Below, piece after piece: positions 7,753-16,215 of a DNA stretch of 64,000 bases. A program made the position numbers and the translations under genes. Numbering within the stretch: position 1 is the first letter of the stretch; each line of letters starts with the position of its first letter. The notes beneath the pieces are model-generated. The model had not been told where the DNA came from. It saw only the letters and a program-made list of their open reading frames with translations, and did not search any database. Origin of the DNA: Streptomyces musisoli. GTDB lineage: Bacteria > Actinomycetota > Actinomycetes > Streptomycetales > Streptomycetaceae. The stretch covers positions 124,001 to 188,000 of the forward strand of contig NZ_JAERRH010000013.1 of NCBI RefSeq assembly GCF_016741855.1, read 5' to 3'.

Positions 7753-9921
7753 GTGTGTGATGACCTGGGGCTCGAAAGACTCCTCGGTGAGGAAGCCTTC
7801 TTCGCGCGGCTGCTCGGCCGGTCACCATCGGGCGGCGGCCGCGAACCGTTGTACGGCGCCGACCTTCCCGTGGTCCTGCTCACCGGCGGACCGGGCATGG
7901 GCAAGGGGCGGCTGCTGCGAGCGGTGCGGGATCGCTTCGCCGCCAAGGTGCCGGTGATCTATCTGGACTGCGGCTCGCCCGTCTACGCGGACCGGGCGGA
8001 GCCGGAGCCGGGCGCCCGCTCGGCCGCGACCGAGGTGCTGGCCGAGGCCGCCCGGCGGCTGTCCACCTGGCAGGGAACGGGCGGCTCGTTCACCTTCCCG
8101 CGGCTCTTCGCGGGCCTCGCGATGATCGCGACCGGTGTCGCGGAGGGCACCCCCGAGGCGGTCGCGGCAGAGGTCGACCGGTACGAGGAGTTACCCCAGA
8201 GGCAGCGGCTCCGGGGCCTCGCGGCGGGTGACTTCTGGCGGGGCGCGCTCCGCGGAGCCACGCGGAACCTGCTGACGACCCTGTCCGGGCAGGCGCTCGA
8301 CCCCTACTCGGCCTCGGTGAGCACCGCCTTGCTGGACGCCCTCTTCGCGAGCCTGCCGCCCCGGGGCCGGACCGAACTGGCGCGGATCTACGGCGCGTAT
8401 CCCGGCGCGGCCGGCCAGCCCGAGCACGGACTGCGCGACCTCGCCGCCGACTTCGGGGCCGGCGGCGAGGAGCGGGAGCTGGCGGAGAGTTTCCTCTTCC
8501 GGGCGCTGCGCGAGGACCTGGAGGCCGCGTACGCGGGGGCGGTGGGCTGGCTGCGCCGGGTCGGCCGCCCGGGGATCCTGCTGGACCGCGCCGAAACCCC
8601 GCTGGGGGAGCAGCTGTTGCGCGCCGTACTCACCGACCGGCGGAGCGGACAGCGCGACCGCGTGGTGATCGTCGGCACCGCGCGCCGGGCGGACGGCGGC
8701 GCCTTCCTGTACGGTGGTCTGCCGCCCCGGGAGGTGCCGGCCCCGGCGGAGTTCAGGCCCGCCGACGGAGCGCCGCCGGCCTGGTCGCGGCGCACCGACC
8801 AGGCCCCGGACCGGGCACCGCTCGCCGACGGGGTGCTCCTGCTGCGCATGCCCTTTCTCACCGGCGACCAGATCCGCGCGGAGACCGAGCGCAGACAGCG
8901 GCGCGCGGAGCCGGAGGGCGGCACGAACCGCCGCCGCGTCGACGCCGCCGTGGCACGGCTGAGCGGCGGACGACCGCACACGGTGATCCGGCTGGCCGCC
9001 GCTGCCGCCACCTTCCGGATGCCGGCGGACGCCAACGACCGGGCCATCCTGGACGCCCCCCTGCGGCTCCCGGGAGACAACGCCCCCGAACGGCCGGTGG
9101 CCGACGTGCTGCTGGAGGAGCTGATCCTCGGGCAGCTGCCCGTCCGGCTGCCGGCCGAGCACCACGAGCACTGGCTCGATCTGCTCACCCATCTGTCCGT
9201 GGCGCACGACAAGGAGTGCGCCGACGTCCTGCTCCGCCACCATCAGTCCGGCCGTGTCCACCGCCTGACGGCACATCATGTGTCGCAGCTGCTCACCGAC
9301 ACCGGGTGGCCCGGCTGCGACCGGCACTTCATCGGGGACTTCGGGCTGCGCCAGCTGCTGGTGCACCGGCTGTACGGGCTGCTCCCCGACGGTGGTGCCT
9401 GGTACGCCGACCACCACCTGCTGCGGGACCACTACACCGGGCGCGTGGCCGACGACGGGCCACCCGGCGGAGGGGCGTTCCGTTCGGTCATGGCACACCG
9501 GATGAACCATCACCTGGTGTCCGGCGGCGTGGACGACGTGGTCCGCCACCTGGCCGCCACACTGCCCGGCCGGCCGCGGGAATGGTGCGCGGAGCTGCTG
9601 GAGATCGCCCAGGCACCGTACCCGGGCGGGGCGGACACCCGGGTGGAGCGCGCCCAGGGCCTGGTGGCGGCGGACGGCCCGGCGCTGCGCCGCACCGTCG
9701 GCCGGCTGCTGCACGCGGTGTGGCTGTGCGAGGAGCGCACCAGGCCCACCGGCAGGGAGACGGCCCGCACGCTCGCCAAGCTGCTGGACCTCCTCTCGAT
9801 CATGGAGTTCGACGGCGCCGGACAACTCGGCAGGACGGCCACCGACTGGAGCGCCCTCGCCGAGAACGACCAGCCGTTGCTGCGCTGCGCCTGCACCGAT
9901 CAGCTCGGGCGAAGGAGATAA
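7753..9921 (+). CDS. Large P-loop NTPase of unknown function
   Basis: The 722-residue protein has a Walker A motif GGPGMGKG at residues 45-52 preceded by a hydrophobic strand, and a plausible Walker B strand PGILLDRAE near residue 274, followed by VVIVGTARR resembling a sensor strand. The remaining 400 residues are Arg/Leu-rich and helical, without repeats that I recognise. The layout resembles AAA/STAND-type signalling ATPases rather than an ABC transporter subunit, since no ABC signature (LSGGQ) is present. GTG 7753 is used as start. The downstream gene starts 5 bases after its stop, with the ribosome binding site GAAGGAG inside the end of this gene, so the two products are translated together. 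Function unknown. Confidence 0.7.
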   Translation: MCDDLGLERLLGEEAFFARLLGRSPSGGGREPLYGADLPVVLLTGGPGMGKGRLLRAVRDRFAAKVPVIYLDCGSPVYADRAEPEPGARSAATEVLAEAARRLSTWQGTGGSFTFPRLFAGLAMIATGVAEGTPEAVAAEVDRYEELPQRQRLRGLAAGDFWRGALRGATRNLLTTLSGQALDPYSASVSTALLDALFASLPPRGRTELARIYGAYPGAAGQPEHGLRDLAADFGAGGEERELAESFLFRALREDLEAAYAGAVGWLRRVGRPGILLDRAETPLGEQLLRAVLTDRRSGQRDRVVIVGTARRADGGAFLYGGLPPREVPAPAEFRPADGAPPAWSRRTDQAPDRAPLADGVLLLRMPFLTGDQIRAETERRQRRAEPEGGTNRRRVDAAVARLSGGRPHTVIRLAAAAATFRMPADANDRAILDAPLRLPGDNAPERPVADVLLEELILGQLPVRLPAEHHEHWLDLLTHLSVAHDKECADVLLRHHQSGRVHRLTAHHVSQLLTDTGWPGCDRHFIGDFGLRQLLVHRLYGLLPDGGAWYADHHLLRDHYTGRVADDGPPGGGAFRSVMAHRMNHHLVSGGVDDVVRHLAATLPGRPREWCAELLEIAQAPYPGGADTRVERAQGLVAADGPALRRTVGRLLHAVWLCEERTRPTGRETARTLAKLLDLLSIMEFDGAGQLGRTATDWSALAENDQPLLRCACTDQLGRRR

Positions 9922-9926
9922 CGGGG

Positions 9927-11546
9927 ATGCCCAGGTGGAAGAAGATCCTCTACTCGCTGCTGATCGCCGCGGCGCTCGTGGCGGGAGGCCTGTCCGGCTG
10001 GTCCTTCCTACAGCGGCCCGACACCTGCGCCAAGGGGATCGAGCGGATCGGCGGCGAGTGCATAGGCGTCGACGGCTCGGGCTACGACTTCGGCACACCG
10101 GAGATCGGCGCCGTGGTTCGGGCCATCGCGCAGGAGAACAAGAAGATCGGGAACCAGCCCCATGTGACGGTGGCGATGATGCTGCCGTTCCAGTCGGACA
10201 AGCCGGCGCTGCGGCGCCAGATACGCAGCGACCTGCAAGGGGCATACCTGGGACAGCTTCAGGCCAACGGGGGCGAGGGGGAGCCGCCGAAGATCCGCCT
10301 GGTGCTGGCCAACCCGGGGCGTGACTACGCGCATCAGTCGAAGGTCGTGGACACCCTGCTGCGCATGGCCGGCTCGTCGGCGGACCGGCTGCGCGCCGTC
10401 ACCGGCTTCAACCTCAGCCTCGATGCCACCGAGCAGGCCGTCCGGCGGCTGACGGACAACGGGATTCCCGTGCTCGCCTCCCGGATCACCGGCGACCAGA
10501 TCGCCAACGAGGACGGGGCGGACGGGATGGCGAAGTCGCGGTTCCCCGGACTGGCCCGGATCATCCCCACCAACCACGACGTCGCCCAGGCGCTGGCCAA
10601 CTTCAACGGTGAACGCGGCCGGGAGAACCGCCGGACCGTGCTCGTCTACGACACCCGTCCGGACAGCTACGACGAGTCGCTGGCCAAGGCGTTCAGCGGC
10701 ATCGACGAGAAGGGGCCGCCCGGCCCCGCCGCGATGTCCTTCGCGTCCCCCTCGATCGACGAGGCGGGTTCGGCCGGCAACCAGTTCACCCAGATAGCCA
10801 ACAACATCTGCGACACCGAGGCCGACACCGTCTACTTCGCGGGCCGCACGCTGCACCTGCGGCTCTTCGCGCTCAAGCTCGCGCAGGTGGGCTGCGAGAA
10901 CCGGCACTACACCATCATCAGCGGCTCCGACGCCGCCTCGCTGCGGCAGAACATGACGGCCAAGGACTGGGAGCGGCTGCGCGGCACGGACGGCGAGGCG
11001 AGGGTGACGGTGCAGTACGCCGCCCCCGCGCACCCGGACGCCTGGAGCACCGGACTCACCGCCTGGAAGAAGAAGTGGGCGGCGAGACACGATCGAGAGC
11101 CCACCGCGGACGAGCTGCCCCAGTACCTGACCGAGCCCGAGGCGGCCCTGGGCAACCTGCGGAAGCTGATCGAGACCACGCGCCGCGACGGAACGGATCT
11201 CGGCTCCGTCCCGAACCTGGAGGACTCGCGGACCATGCTCGTGTACGACGGCATGGTCACCATCGGCACGGCACTGCACCAGGTGCAGAGCGGCGGCGCC
11301 GCGAAGGTGCCCGGGCTGGAGGACGTCGCCAGGGAGTGGTCGCAGCTCCAGTCCCGGCACCGGGTACCGGGTACGAGCGGCCTGATCTGCCTGACGAGCG
11401 GAGGCAACCCGTACGACAAGCCGGTCGCGGTGGTCGAGCTGGACCCGGGCCGGCAGGGCCGGGGCAAGCTCAAGTTCGTCGGCCTCGGCTGGCCCGAGGG
11501 CCGGGAACAGCCGAAGAACTGCGTCATCCCCAGCCGCACCCCCTGA
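9927..11546 (+). CDS. Membrane-anchored type I periplasmic-binding-fold protein
   Basis: The 539-residue protein has one transmembrane segment at residues 5-27 (KKILYSLLIAAALVAGG then WSF) after a short positive N-terminus and no lipobox, so it is probably anchored with the rest outside the cell. The next part has the cysteine pair DTC...GGECIGV near residues 31-45. The body resembles branched-chain amino acid (LivJ-type) substrate-binding proteins, with phrases such as VTVAMMLPF, DNGIPVLASRITGD and TVYFAGRTLHLRLFA. No permease or ABC ATPase gene accompanies it; instead it is coupled to the P-loop NTPase. I take ATG 9927, 10 bases after GAAGGAG. A sensory role feeding the NTPase is inference. 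Confidence 0.75.
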   Translation: MPRWKKILYSLLIAAALVAGGLSGWSFLQRPDTCAKGIERIGGECIGVDGSGYDFGTPEIGAVVRAIAQENKKIGNQPHVTVAMMLPFQSDKPALRRQIRSDLQGAYLGQLQANGGEGEPPKIRLVLANPGRDYAHQSKVVDTLLRMAGSSADRLRAVTGFNLSLDATEQAVRRLTDNGIPVLASRITGDQIANEDGADGMAKSRFPGLARIIPTNHDVAQALANFNGERGRENRRTVLVYDTRPDSYDESLAKAFSGIDEKGPPGPAAMSFASPSIDEAGSAGNQFTQIANNICDTEADTVYFAGRTLHLRLFALKLAQVGCENRHYTIISGSDAASLRQNMTAKDWERLRGTDGEARVTVQYAAPAHPDAWSTGLTAWKKKWAARHDREPTADELPQYLTEPEAALGNLRKLIETTRRDGTDLGSVPNLEDSRTMLVYDGMVTIGTALHQVQSGGAAKVPGLEDVAREWSQLQSRHRVPGTSGLICLTSGGNPYDKPVAVVELDPGRQGRGKLKFVGLGWPEGREQPKNCVIPSRTP

Positions 11547-11933
11547 CAACAGCCGCCCCCGGCCCCCGGCCCGGCGCTCCCCGCTGGTCCGCCCCTTGGG
11601 CTTGTCCCTGTGAGCAGGCGGCCACGCATGCCGGCGGGCCCGCTCGCGCTGCCCGTCTCCCGTGAGGCGGGCAGCGGCGGAGACCGGCCCGGCGCACCGC
11701 GGTGGGCCCGGGCCCCGCTGCCTGGCAGCAACCGCCCCCGGCCACCGGCCCGGCACTCCTTCGTGGGCTGTGGCCCTCTGCCCCTCGGCCTTGTTCCACC
11801 GGCGCTTCCGCCGGCCGGACGGGGTGGGTCAGGTCACATATGACCTGGTTCGCATCCCCTCCCGGGCGTGCCGGGCACCGGGCTACCGTTGCGTGGAGCC
11901 CCTGTACCCCTTCGCACCTCGGACGGCCCGGCT
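11547..11933. other. Gene-free interval with duplicated segment
   Basis: I see no convincing gene in these 387 bases. The stretch after the binding-protein stop (about 11548-11618) is repeated imperfectly at about 11727-11797: both contain CCGCCCCCGGCC, then CCGGCCCGGC, then CTCC. A palindrome lies at 11830-11847. Confidence 0.45.
11830..11847. promoter_or_regulatory. Inverted repeat CAGGTCA-CATA-TGACCTG
   Basis: Perfect 7-bp arms (11830-11836 and 11841-11847) surround CATA. It lies 87 bases before the hypothetical gene at 11934, in a position suitable for a transcription-factor site. Confidence 0.5.
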
Positions 11934-12461
11934 GTGCTCACTGATCTGTCCCCCCTGATCGCCGCGACGGCGCGCTGGCTGACCGGCGCGTACCCGGCCT
12001 CCGGCGGCGCGCTCGCCACCGCGCTGTGCGAGGCGCAGGCCCGGCAGGCGGTGACGGCCGCCGCATGGCTGCGGTACCCCACCGAGATCGACGCCGGCCT
12101 GGTCACCATGGCGGGTCCCGGCGGCGCGGCCCGCCTCGACTGGATCACCGGCGCGGAGCCCGCCGACGACCACCCGGCCGAGGAGTGGGCGTGGCGCACC
12201 TGGGTGGACGAGGTCGTGGCCAGCTGGGCCGCCGTGCTGCTCACCGACGCCGAGCTGGCCTCTCTCGCCGTCGCCGCACTCGCCGACGGCGAGCACACCG
12301 CGGACACCGCGGCCGAGTTCCGCCGGCTGCTCTCCCCGGACGACGGCGACCGCCGCGCCGCGGCCCTGCTCCGCCACCCCGACCTGATGGCCCCCGTGGC
12401 CGGGCTGCACCACGATCAGCTCCTCGTCCGCCTCACCCCGGGACGGTCCCTGGCGGCCTGA
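11934..12461 (+). CDS. Hypothetical protein
   Basis: The 175-residue product is acidic and Ala/Trp-rich, with no motif I recognise. Trp clusters (AEEWAWRTWVDEVVASWAA, about residues 80-98) and regular helices suggest a small globular soluble protein. Strong third-position G/C bias supports coding. I start at GTG 11934; an upstream GTG at 11868 would add 22 residues of unconvincing sequence. Its last codons, CCCGGGACGGTCCCTGGCGG before TGA, are the first unit of a tandem array that continues for more than 100 bases beyond the stop, so the 3' end may be variable between strains. Confidence 0.5.
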   Translation: MLTDLSPLIAATARWLTGAYPASGGALATALCEAQARQAVTAAAWLRYPTEIDAGLVTMAGPGGAARLDWITGAEPADDHPAEEWAWRTWVDEVVASWAAVLLTDAELASLAVAALADGEHTADTAAEFRRLLSPDDGDRRAAALLRHPDLMAPVAGLHHDQLLVRLTPGRSLAA

Positions 12462-12575
12462 GCCCGGGGCGGTTCCTGGCGGTCCGGCTCCGGGAGGGTC
12501 CCTGGCGGCCTGAGCCCGGGGCGGTCTCCCTGACGGTCCGGCTCCGGGGCGGTCCCTGGCGGTCCGGCTCCGTCG
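12437..12575. repeat. Tandem array, about 26-bp period
   Basis: Units resembling CCCGGGGCGGTCCCTGGCGG followed by CCTGAG or TCCGGCT start at about 12437, 12463, 12489, 12515, 12543 and 12569. The first copy overlaps the end of the hypothetical coding sequence and contributes its stop codon. Confidence 0.7.
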
Positions 12576-12710
12576 CTCCACCGCCGGCCGGCCCCGGTGT
12601 CGCACGCCCCCGCGGGGGTACTGCGGACCTGACGCGTGAGCCGTCCGCCGGACGGCCCCCGGGCGGCGGCCGGTGACCGGGCTTCGCCCGCTGCGGGGAA
12701 GGGCTCGGTC

Positions 12711-13079
12711 ATGACCTTCAAGAATCCCGTGCACCGCGGCGGCGCCCGCCGCGGCCGGTTCGAGCAGTTCGCCGAGTACGCCTCGAACTTCACCAGCTCC
12801 CCGGTGTTCTTCCTCTTCTGCCTGCTGTTCGTCGGCTTCTTCGTCGCCGCCCACGTCGCCCACCTGCCCTTGCCGCTGCTGCTGCTCGCGGGCGAGTCCA
12901 TGACGGCGGTCACCCTGCTGCTCCTGGCCCTGCTGAAGAACGCCGAGATGCGCGCCGAGCACGCCATCCAGCGCAAGCTGGACGCGATCGCCGCGGCCCT
13001 GCTGGAGGCGCACCAGGACGAGCGGGGACAGGCGTTCGAGGATCTGCGCAACGCGATCCGGATGGAGGAAGAGACCTGA
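12711..13079 (+). CDS. Low-affinity iron permease family small membrane protein
   Basis: The 122-residue protein has two hydrophobic segments (about residues 28-50 and 56-75), then an amphipathic charged tail KNAEMRAEHAIQRKLDAI. This arrangement matches the bacterial low-affinity iron permease (Fet4-like, PF04120) family, where KxxEMRAxHxKLDEL-like tails are conserved. Whether bacterial members move iron is not established. ATG 12711 is chosen for the purine-rich GGGGAAGGG upstream; earlier in-frame codons lie in the repeat region. It precedes the hydrogenase operon by 65 bases on the same strand and might supply metal to it, but that is speculation from position alone. Confidence 0.7.
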   Translation: MTFKNPVHRGGARRGRFEQFAEYASNFTSSPVFFLFCLLFVGFFVAAHVAHLPLPLLLLAGESMTAVTLLLLALLKNAEMRAEHAIQRKLDAIAAALLEAHQDERGQAFEDLRNAIRMEEET

Positions 13080-13144
13080 CCGGGCAGGCGAAACGCCGCG
13101 GCGGTCCTTCCCGGCATCCCCGCGAGCGACGACCATGCCATGAC

Positions 13145-14854
13145 ATGAACATTTTGCTCGTCGCCAGCGCGTTCAACAGCCTCTCGCAGCGCCTGTACGC
13201 CGAACTGTCGGACCACGGACACCAGGTGGACGTGGTCCTGGCCGCGCACGGCCCCGACCTCGTCCGGGCCGCCGCGCACGAGCTGTGCCCGGATCTGATC
13301 GTCGCGCCTATGCTCAGGACCGCCCTGCCCGAGGACGTGTGGCGCGAGCACACCTGCCTGATCGTCCACCCCGGCCCGCCGGGTGACCGCGGCCCCTCCT
13401 CGCTGGACTGGGCGATCGCCGGCCGGGCGGAGCAGTGGGGCGTGACCGTCCTCCAGGCCGAGGCGGCCATGGACGCGGGGGCGATCTGGGCGGCCGAGCC
13501 GTTCCCCGTCCCGCCCGTCGGCAAGAGCGACCTCTACCGCAACGAGGCGTCCGACGCCGCGGTCACCGCCGTCCTGACGGCCGTCCAGCGCTACGCCGAG
13601 GGCGACCACAAGCCCCTCCCGCAGACCGACGACTCGGTCACGGTGGTCTGGCGCGACCGCTTCCGGCAGGAGCGGCGGCGGATCGACTGGGAGCGCGACG
13701 ACACCGAGACGGTCCTGCTCAAACTCCGCGGCGCCGACTCCCAGCCGGGCGTCCTGGACGACCTCCTCGGCCGCGAGGTGTTCCTGCACGGCGGACACCC
13801 CGAGGACCGGCTGCGCGGCCGGCCCGGCGCCCTGCTGGCCCGGCGCGCGGGCGCCGTCTGCCGGGCCACCCGGGACGGCGCCGTATGGATCCCGGAACTG
13901 CGTCCCCGCAAGAACTCCGGCGACCCCGCGCCCTTCCGCCGGCCCGCCGCCTCGGTGCTCGCCTCGTACGCGCCCGGCCTCTACCTGCCGGAGGACCCCG
14001 CCCCGCTGGAACTCCCGCCCGGCCGGCGCACCTGGACCGACATCCGCTACCGGCAGCACGGCGACGTCGGCTTCCTCACCTTCTCCTTCCCGGGCGGCGC
14101 GATGAGCACCGACCAGTGCCGCAGGCTGCTGGCCGCCTACACCGAGGCGCTCACCCGCCCCACCCGCGTCCTCGTCCTCGGCGGAACCCGCGACTTCTTC
14201 TCCAACGGCATCCACCTCAACGTCGTCGAAGCGGCCCCCGACCCGGCCCAGGAGTCCTGGACCAACCTCAACGCCATCGACGACCTCGTGGAGGCCGTGC
14301 TGCGCACCACCGACCGGCTGGTGGTGGCAGCCCTCGCCGGCAACGCCGCGGCCGGCGGCGCCATGCTCGCCCTCGCCGCGGACCAGGTCTGGTGCCGCAC
14401 GGGCGTCGTCCTCAACCCGCACTACCGGCGCATGGGCCTGTACGGCTCGGAGTTCTGGACGTACAGCCTGCCGCGCCGCGTCGGCTTCGAACAGGCCGGC
14501 CGGCTGACGACCGAGGCGCTGCCGGTCAGCGCCGCCACCGCCGGACGGCTCGGGCTCGTGGACCGGCTGGTGTCGGCCGCGCCGCGGGACTTCGCGGCCG
14601 AGGTCGAGCGGCTGGCGGCCGGACTCGCCGCCGCCCCGGACCTGGACCGGCGGCTCGCCGAGAAGGCGGCGGCCCGCGCGGCGGACGAGCGGGAGCGCCC
14701 CCTCGCCCGCTACCGGGAGGACGAACTGGCCCGCATGCACGCCGTCTTCTTCGACCCCGAGGCCCCCTACCACGCCCTGCGCTCGGCCTTCGTCCGCAAG
14801 ACGCCCGGCGGCTCACCCCGGCCCCTCGCCGCGGCCCCCGGAGACCTCCGATGA
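13145..14854 (+). CDS. hypX: HypX/HoxX, CO-ligand synthesis protein for [NiFe]-hydrogenase
   Basis: The 569-residue protein fuses two domains. Residues 1 to about 270 resemble methionyl-tRNA formyltransferase, including the HPGPPGDRGPSSLDWAI motif at residues 75-91. Residues 290-500 resemble enoyl-CoA hydratase, with FFSNGIHLNVVE near 356 and GNAAAGGAMLALAAD near 399. HypX of this design uses formyl-tetrahydrofolate to form formyl-CoA and releases CO, supplying the CO ligand of the active-site iron under aerobic conditions. It heads the maturation operon; its stop overlaps the ATG of the protease gene (ATGA). A strict enoyl-CoA hydratase role is unlikely because of the fusion and context. Confidence 0.92.
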   Translation: MNILLVASAFNSLSQRLYAELSDHGHQVDVVLAAHGPDLVRAAAHELCPDLIVAPMLRTALPEDVWREHTCLIVHPGPPGDRGPSSLDWAIAGRAEQWGVTVLQAEAAMDAGAIWAAEPFPVPPVGKSDLYRNEASDAAVTAVLTAVQRYAEGDHKPLPQTDDSVTVVWRDRFRQERRRIDWERDDTETVLLKLRGADSQPGVLDDLLGREVFLHGGHPEDRLRGRPGALLARRAGAVCRATRDGAVWIPELRPRKNSGDPAPFRRPAASVLASYAPGLYLPEDPAPLELPPGRRTWTDIRYRQHGDVGFLTFSFPGGAMSTDQCRRLLAAYTEALTRPTRVLVLGGTRDFFSNGIHLNVVEAAPDPAQESWTNLNAIDDLVEAVLRTTDRLVVAALAGNAAAGGAMLALAADQVWCRTGVVLNPHYRRMGLYGSEFWTYSLPRRVGFEQAGRLTTEALPVSAATAGRLGLVDRLVSAAPRDFAAEVERLAAGLAAAPDLDRRLAEKAAARAADERERPLARYREDELARMHAVFFDPEAPYHALRSAFVRKTPGGSPRPLAAAPGDLR

Positions 14855-15429
14855 CGCCGCGCCTGCTGGTGGCCGGCGTCGGGAACATCTTCCTCGCCGA
14901 CGACGCCTTCGGCCCCGAGGTGATCCGCGCCCTCGAAGACCGACCCCTGCCGCCCGAGGTACGGGTGCGCGACTACGGCATCCGCGGCCTGGACCTCGCC
15001 TACGACCTGCTGTCCGGCTTCGCCACCGCCGTCCTGGTCGACGCGGCCCCACGCGGGCACCGGCCCGGCACCCTCTCCCTCGTCGAGGCCGAACCCCCCG
15101 ACGGCACCGTCCCGCCCGAGGCCCACGGCATGGACCCGGCCAAGGTGCTGGCCCTGGCCACGCACCTGGGCGACGAGCCGCTGCCCAGGGTCCTCGTCCT
15201 GGCCTGCGAACCCGCCGTCCTGCCGAGCGACGACGACCTCCTCCCGGGCCTCAGCACACCGGTGCGGGAAGCCGTGGGCCGGGCCGTGGACGCGCTGCAC
15301 CCGATCGTCGCCGCCCTGCTCGACGACCCCGCCGGGCCCCTGCCGCCGTTGGGCCGCCCGATGGAATCCGGCACCCCGCGCCCGGCTGCGTTGCCCGGCA
15401 TCGCGCCCGGCGGACCCGAAGATCGGTGA
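14851..15429 (+). CDS. Hydrogenase maturation endopeptidase
   Basis: The 192-residue protein begins with the signature VAGVGNIFLADDAFGPEV (residues 7-24) of the HybD/HoxM/HyaD protease family. These enzymes remove a C-terminal extension from the hydrogenase large subunit after nickel is inserted, recognising the bound metal through conserved acidic residues such as the Glu/Asp in ADDAFGPE. The large subunit encoded in this locus carries a 22-residue extension after its final CGVH, which this enzyme would remove. The ATG at 14851 overlaps the hypX stop. The C-terminal 35 residues are Pro-rich and probably flexible. Confidence 0.9.
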   Translation: MTPRLLVAGVGNIFLADDAFGPEVIRALEDRPLPPEVRVRDYGIRGLDLAYDLLSGFATAVLVDAAPRGHRPGTLSLVEAEPPDGTVPPEAHGMDPAKVLALATHLGDEPLPRVLVLACEPAVLPSDDDLLPGLSTPVREAVGRAVDALHPIVAALLDDPAGPLPPLGRPMESGTPRPAALPGIAPGGPEDR

Positions 15430-15489
15430 GCCCCCGGGCCGCACGGGACGCGGCCCGGCCTCCGTCACCGCATCCGAGGAGCAGCGCCC

Positions 15490-16215
15490 ATGTGCCGGTC
15501 CGACGTCAGACAGGCCGTCCTGGCGAAGAACGACGACCTGGCCGCGAATCTCCGCGGCGACCTCGCCCGCAGGGGCGTCACCGTGGTCAACCTGCTGTCC
15601 AGCCCGGGCAGCGGCAAGACCGAACTGCTCGGCCGGGTCCTGGCCCGGGCGGTGGAGCAGGGCGTCCCGGTGGCCGCGCTCACCGCGGATCTGGCCACCG
15701 AGAACGACGCCGACCGGCTGGCCCGCTCCGGCGCCCCGGTCCAGCAGCTGCTCACCGACGGGCTGTGCCATCTGGAGGCCCGGCAGGTCCGCGCGCGGCT
15801 GGAGGGCTGGCTGCCGCCGGACACCTCCGTGCTCTTCGTGGAGAACGTCGGCAACCTGGTCTGCCCGGCCGCGTACGACCTCGGGGAGACCCTGCGGATC
15901 GTGCTGATGGCGGTGACCGAGGGCGAGGACAAGCCGCTGAAGTACCCGACGGCGTTCGGCTCCGCGCATCTGGTCGTGATCACCAAGACCGACCTCGCCG
16001 GGCCGGCCGGCTTCGACGAGAGTCTGTTCCACGAGAACGTGCACCGGGTCAACCCGGGCGTGGAGATCGTACGGTCCTGCGCCCGCACCGGCGCCGGGGT
16101 CGGCACCCTGCTGGAGCGGGCCCTCGCCGCCCGCGACGGTGCGCCGGCGCACCGGCCGCCCCTCGCCCCGCACCCCCACGGCCACCACCACGCCCCCTCC
16201 GCACCCGTCGCATGA
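15490..16215 (+). CDS. hypB: HypB, nickel-insertion GTPase
   Basis: The 241-residue protein contains the P-loop SSPGSGKT at residues 37-44, the switch region TADLATENDADRL, the family signature ENVGNLVCP and the guanine-specific ITKTDLAG motif. HypB hydrolyses GTP to drive nickel delivery, with HypA, into the hydrogenase precursor. The N-terminus starts MCRSDV rather than the long His-rich nickel-storing region of some homologues; a short His cluster (HPHGHHHAP) is instead at the C-terminus, near residue 228. Its stop overlaps the start of hypF by four bases. Confidence 0.95.
   Translation: MCRSDVRQAVLAKNDDLAANLRGDLARRGVTVVNLLSSPGSGKTELLGRVLARAVEQGVPVAALTADLATENDADRLARSGAPVQQLLTDGLCHLEARQVRARLEGWLPPDTSVLFVENVGNLVCPAAYDLGETLRIVLMAVTEGEDKPLKYPTAFGSAHLVVITKTDLAGPAGFDESLFHENVHRVNPGVEIVRSCARTGAGVGTLLERALAARDGAPAHRPPLAPHPHGHHHAPSAPVA

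Noticed and set aside
12416..14773. Long minus-strand frame opposite hypX
   Set aside because: Opposite a well-recognised gene; composition is that of an antisense shadow.
13145..14854. Crotonase for fatty acid breakdown
   Set aside because: The fused formyltransferase domain and the hydrogenase operon make HypX certain.
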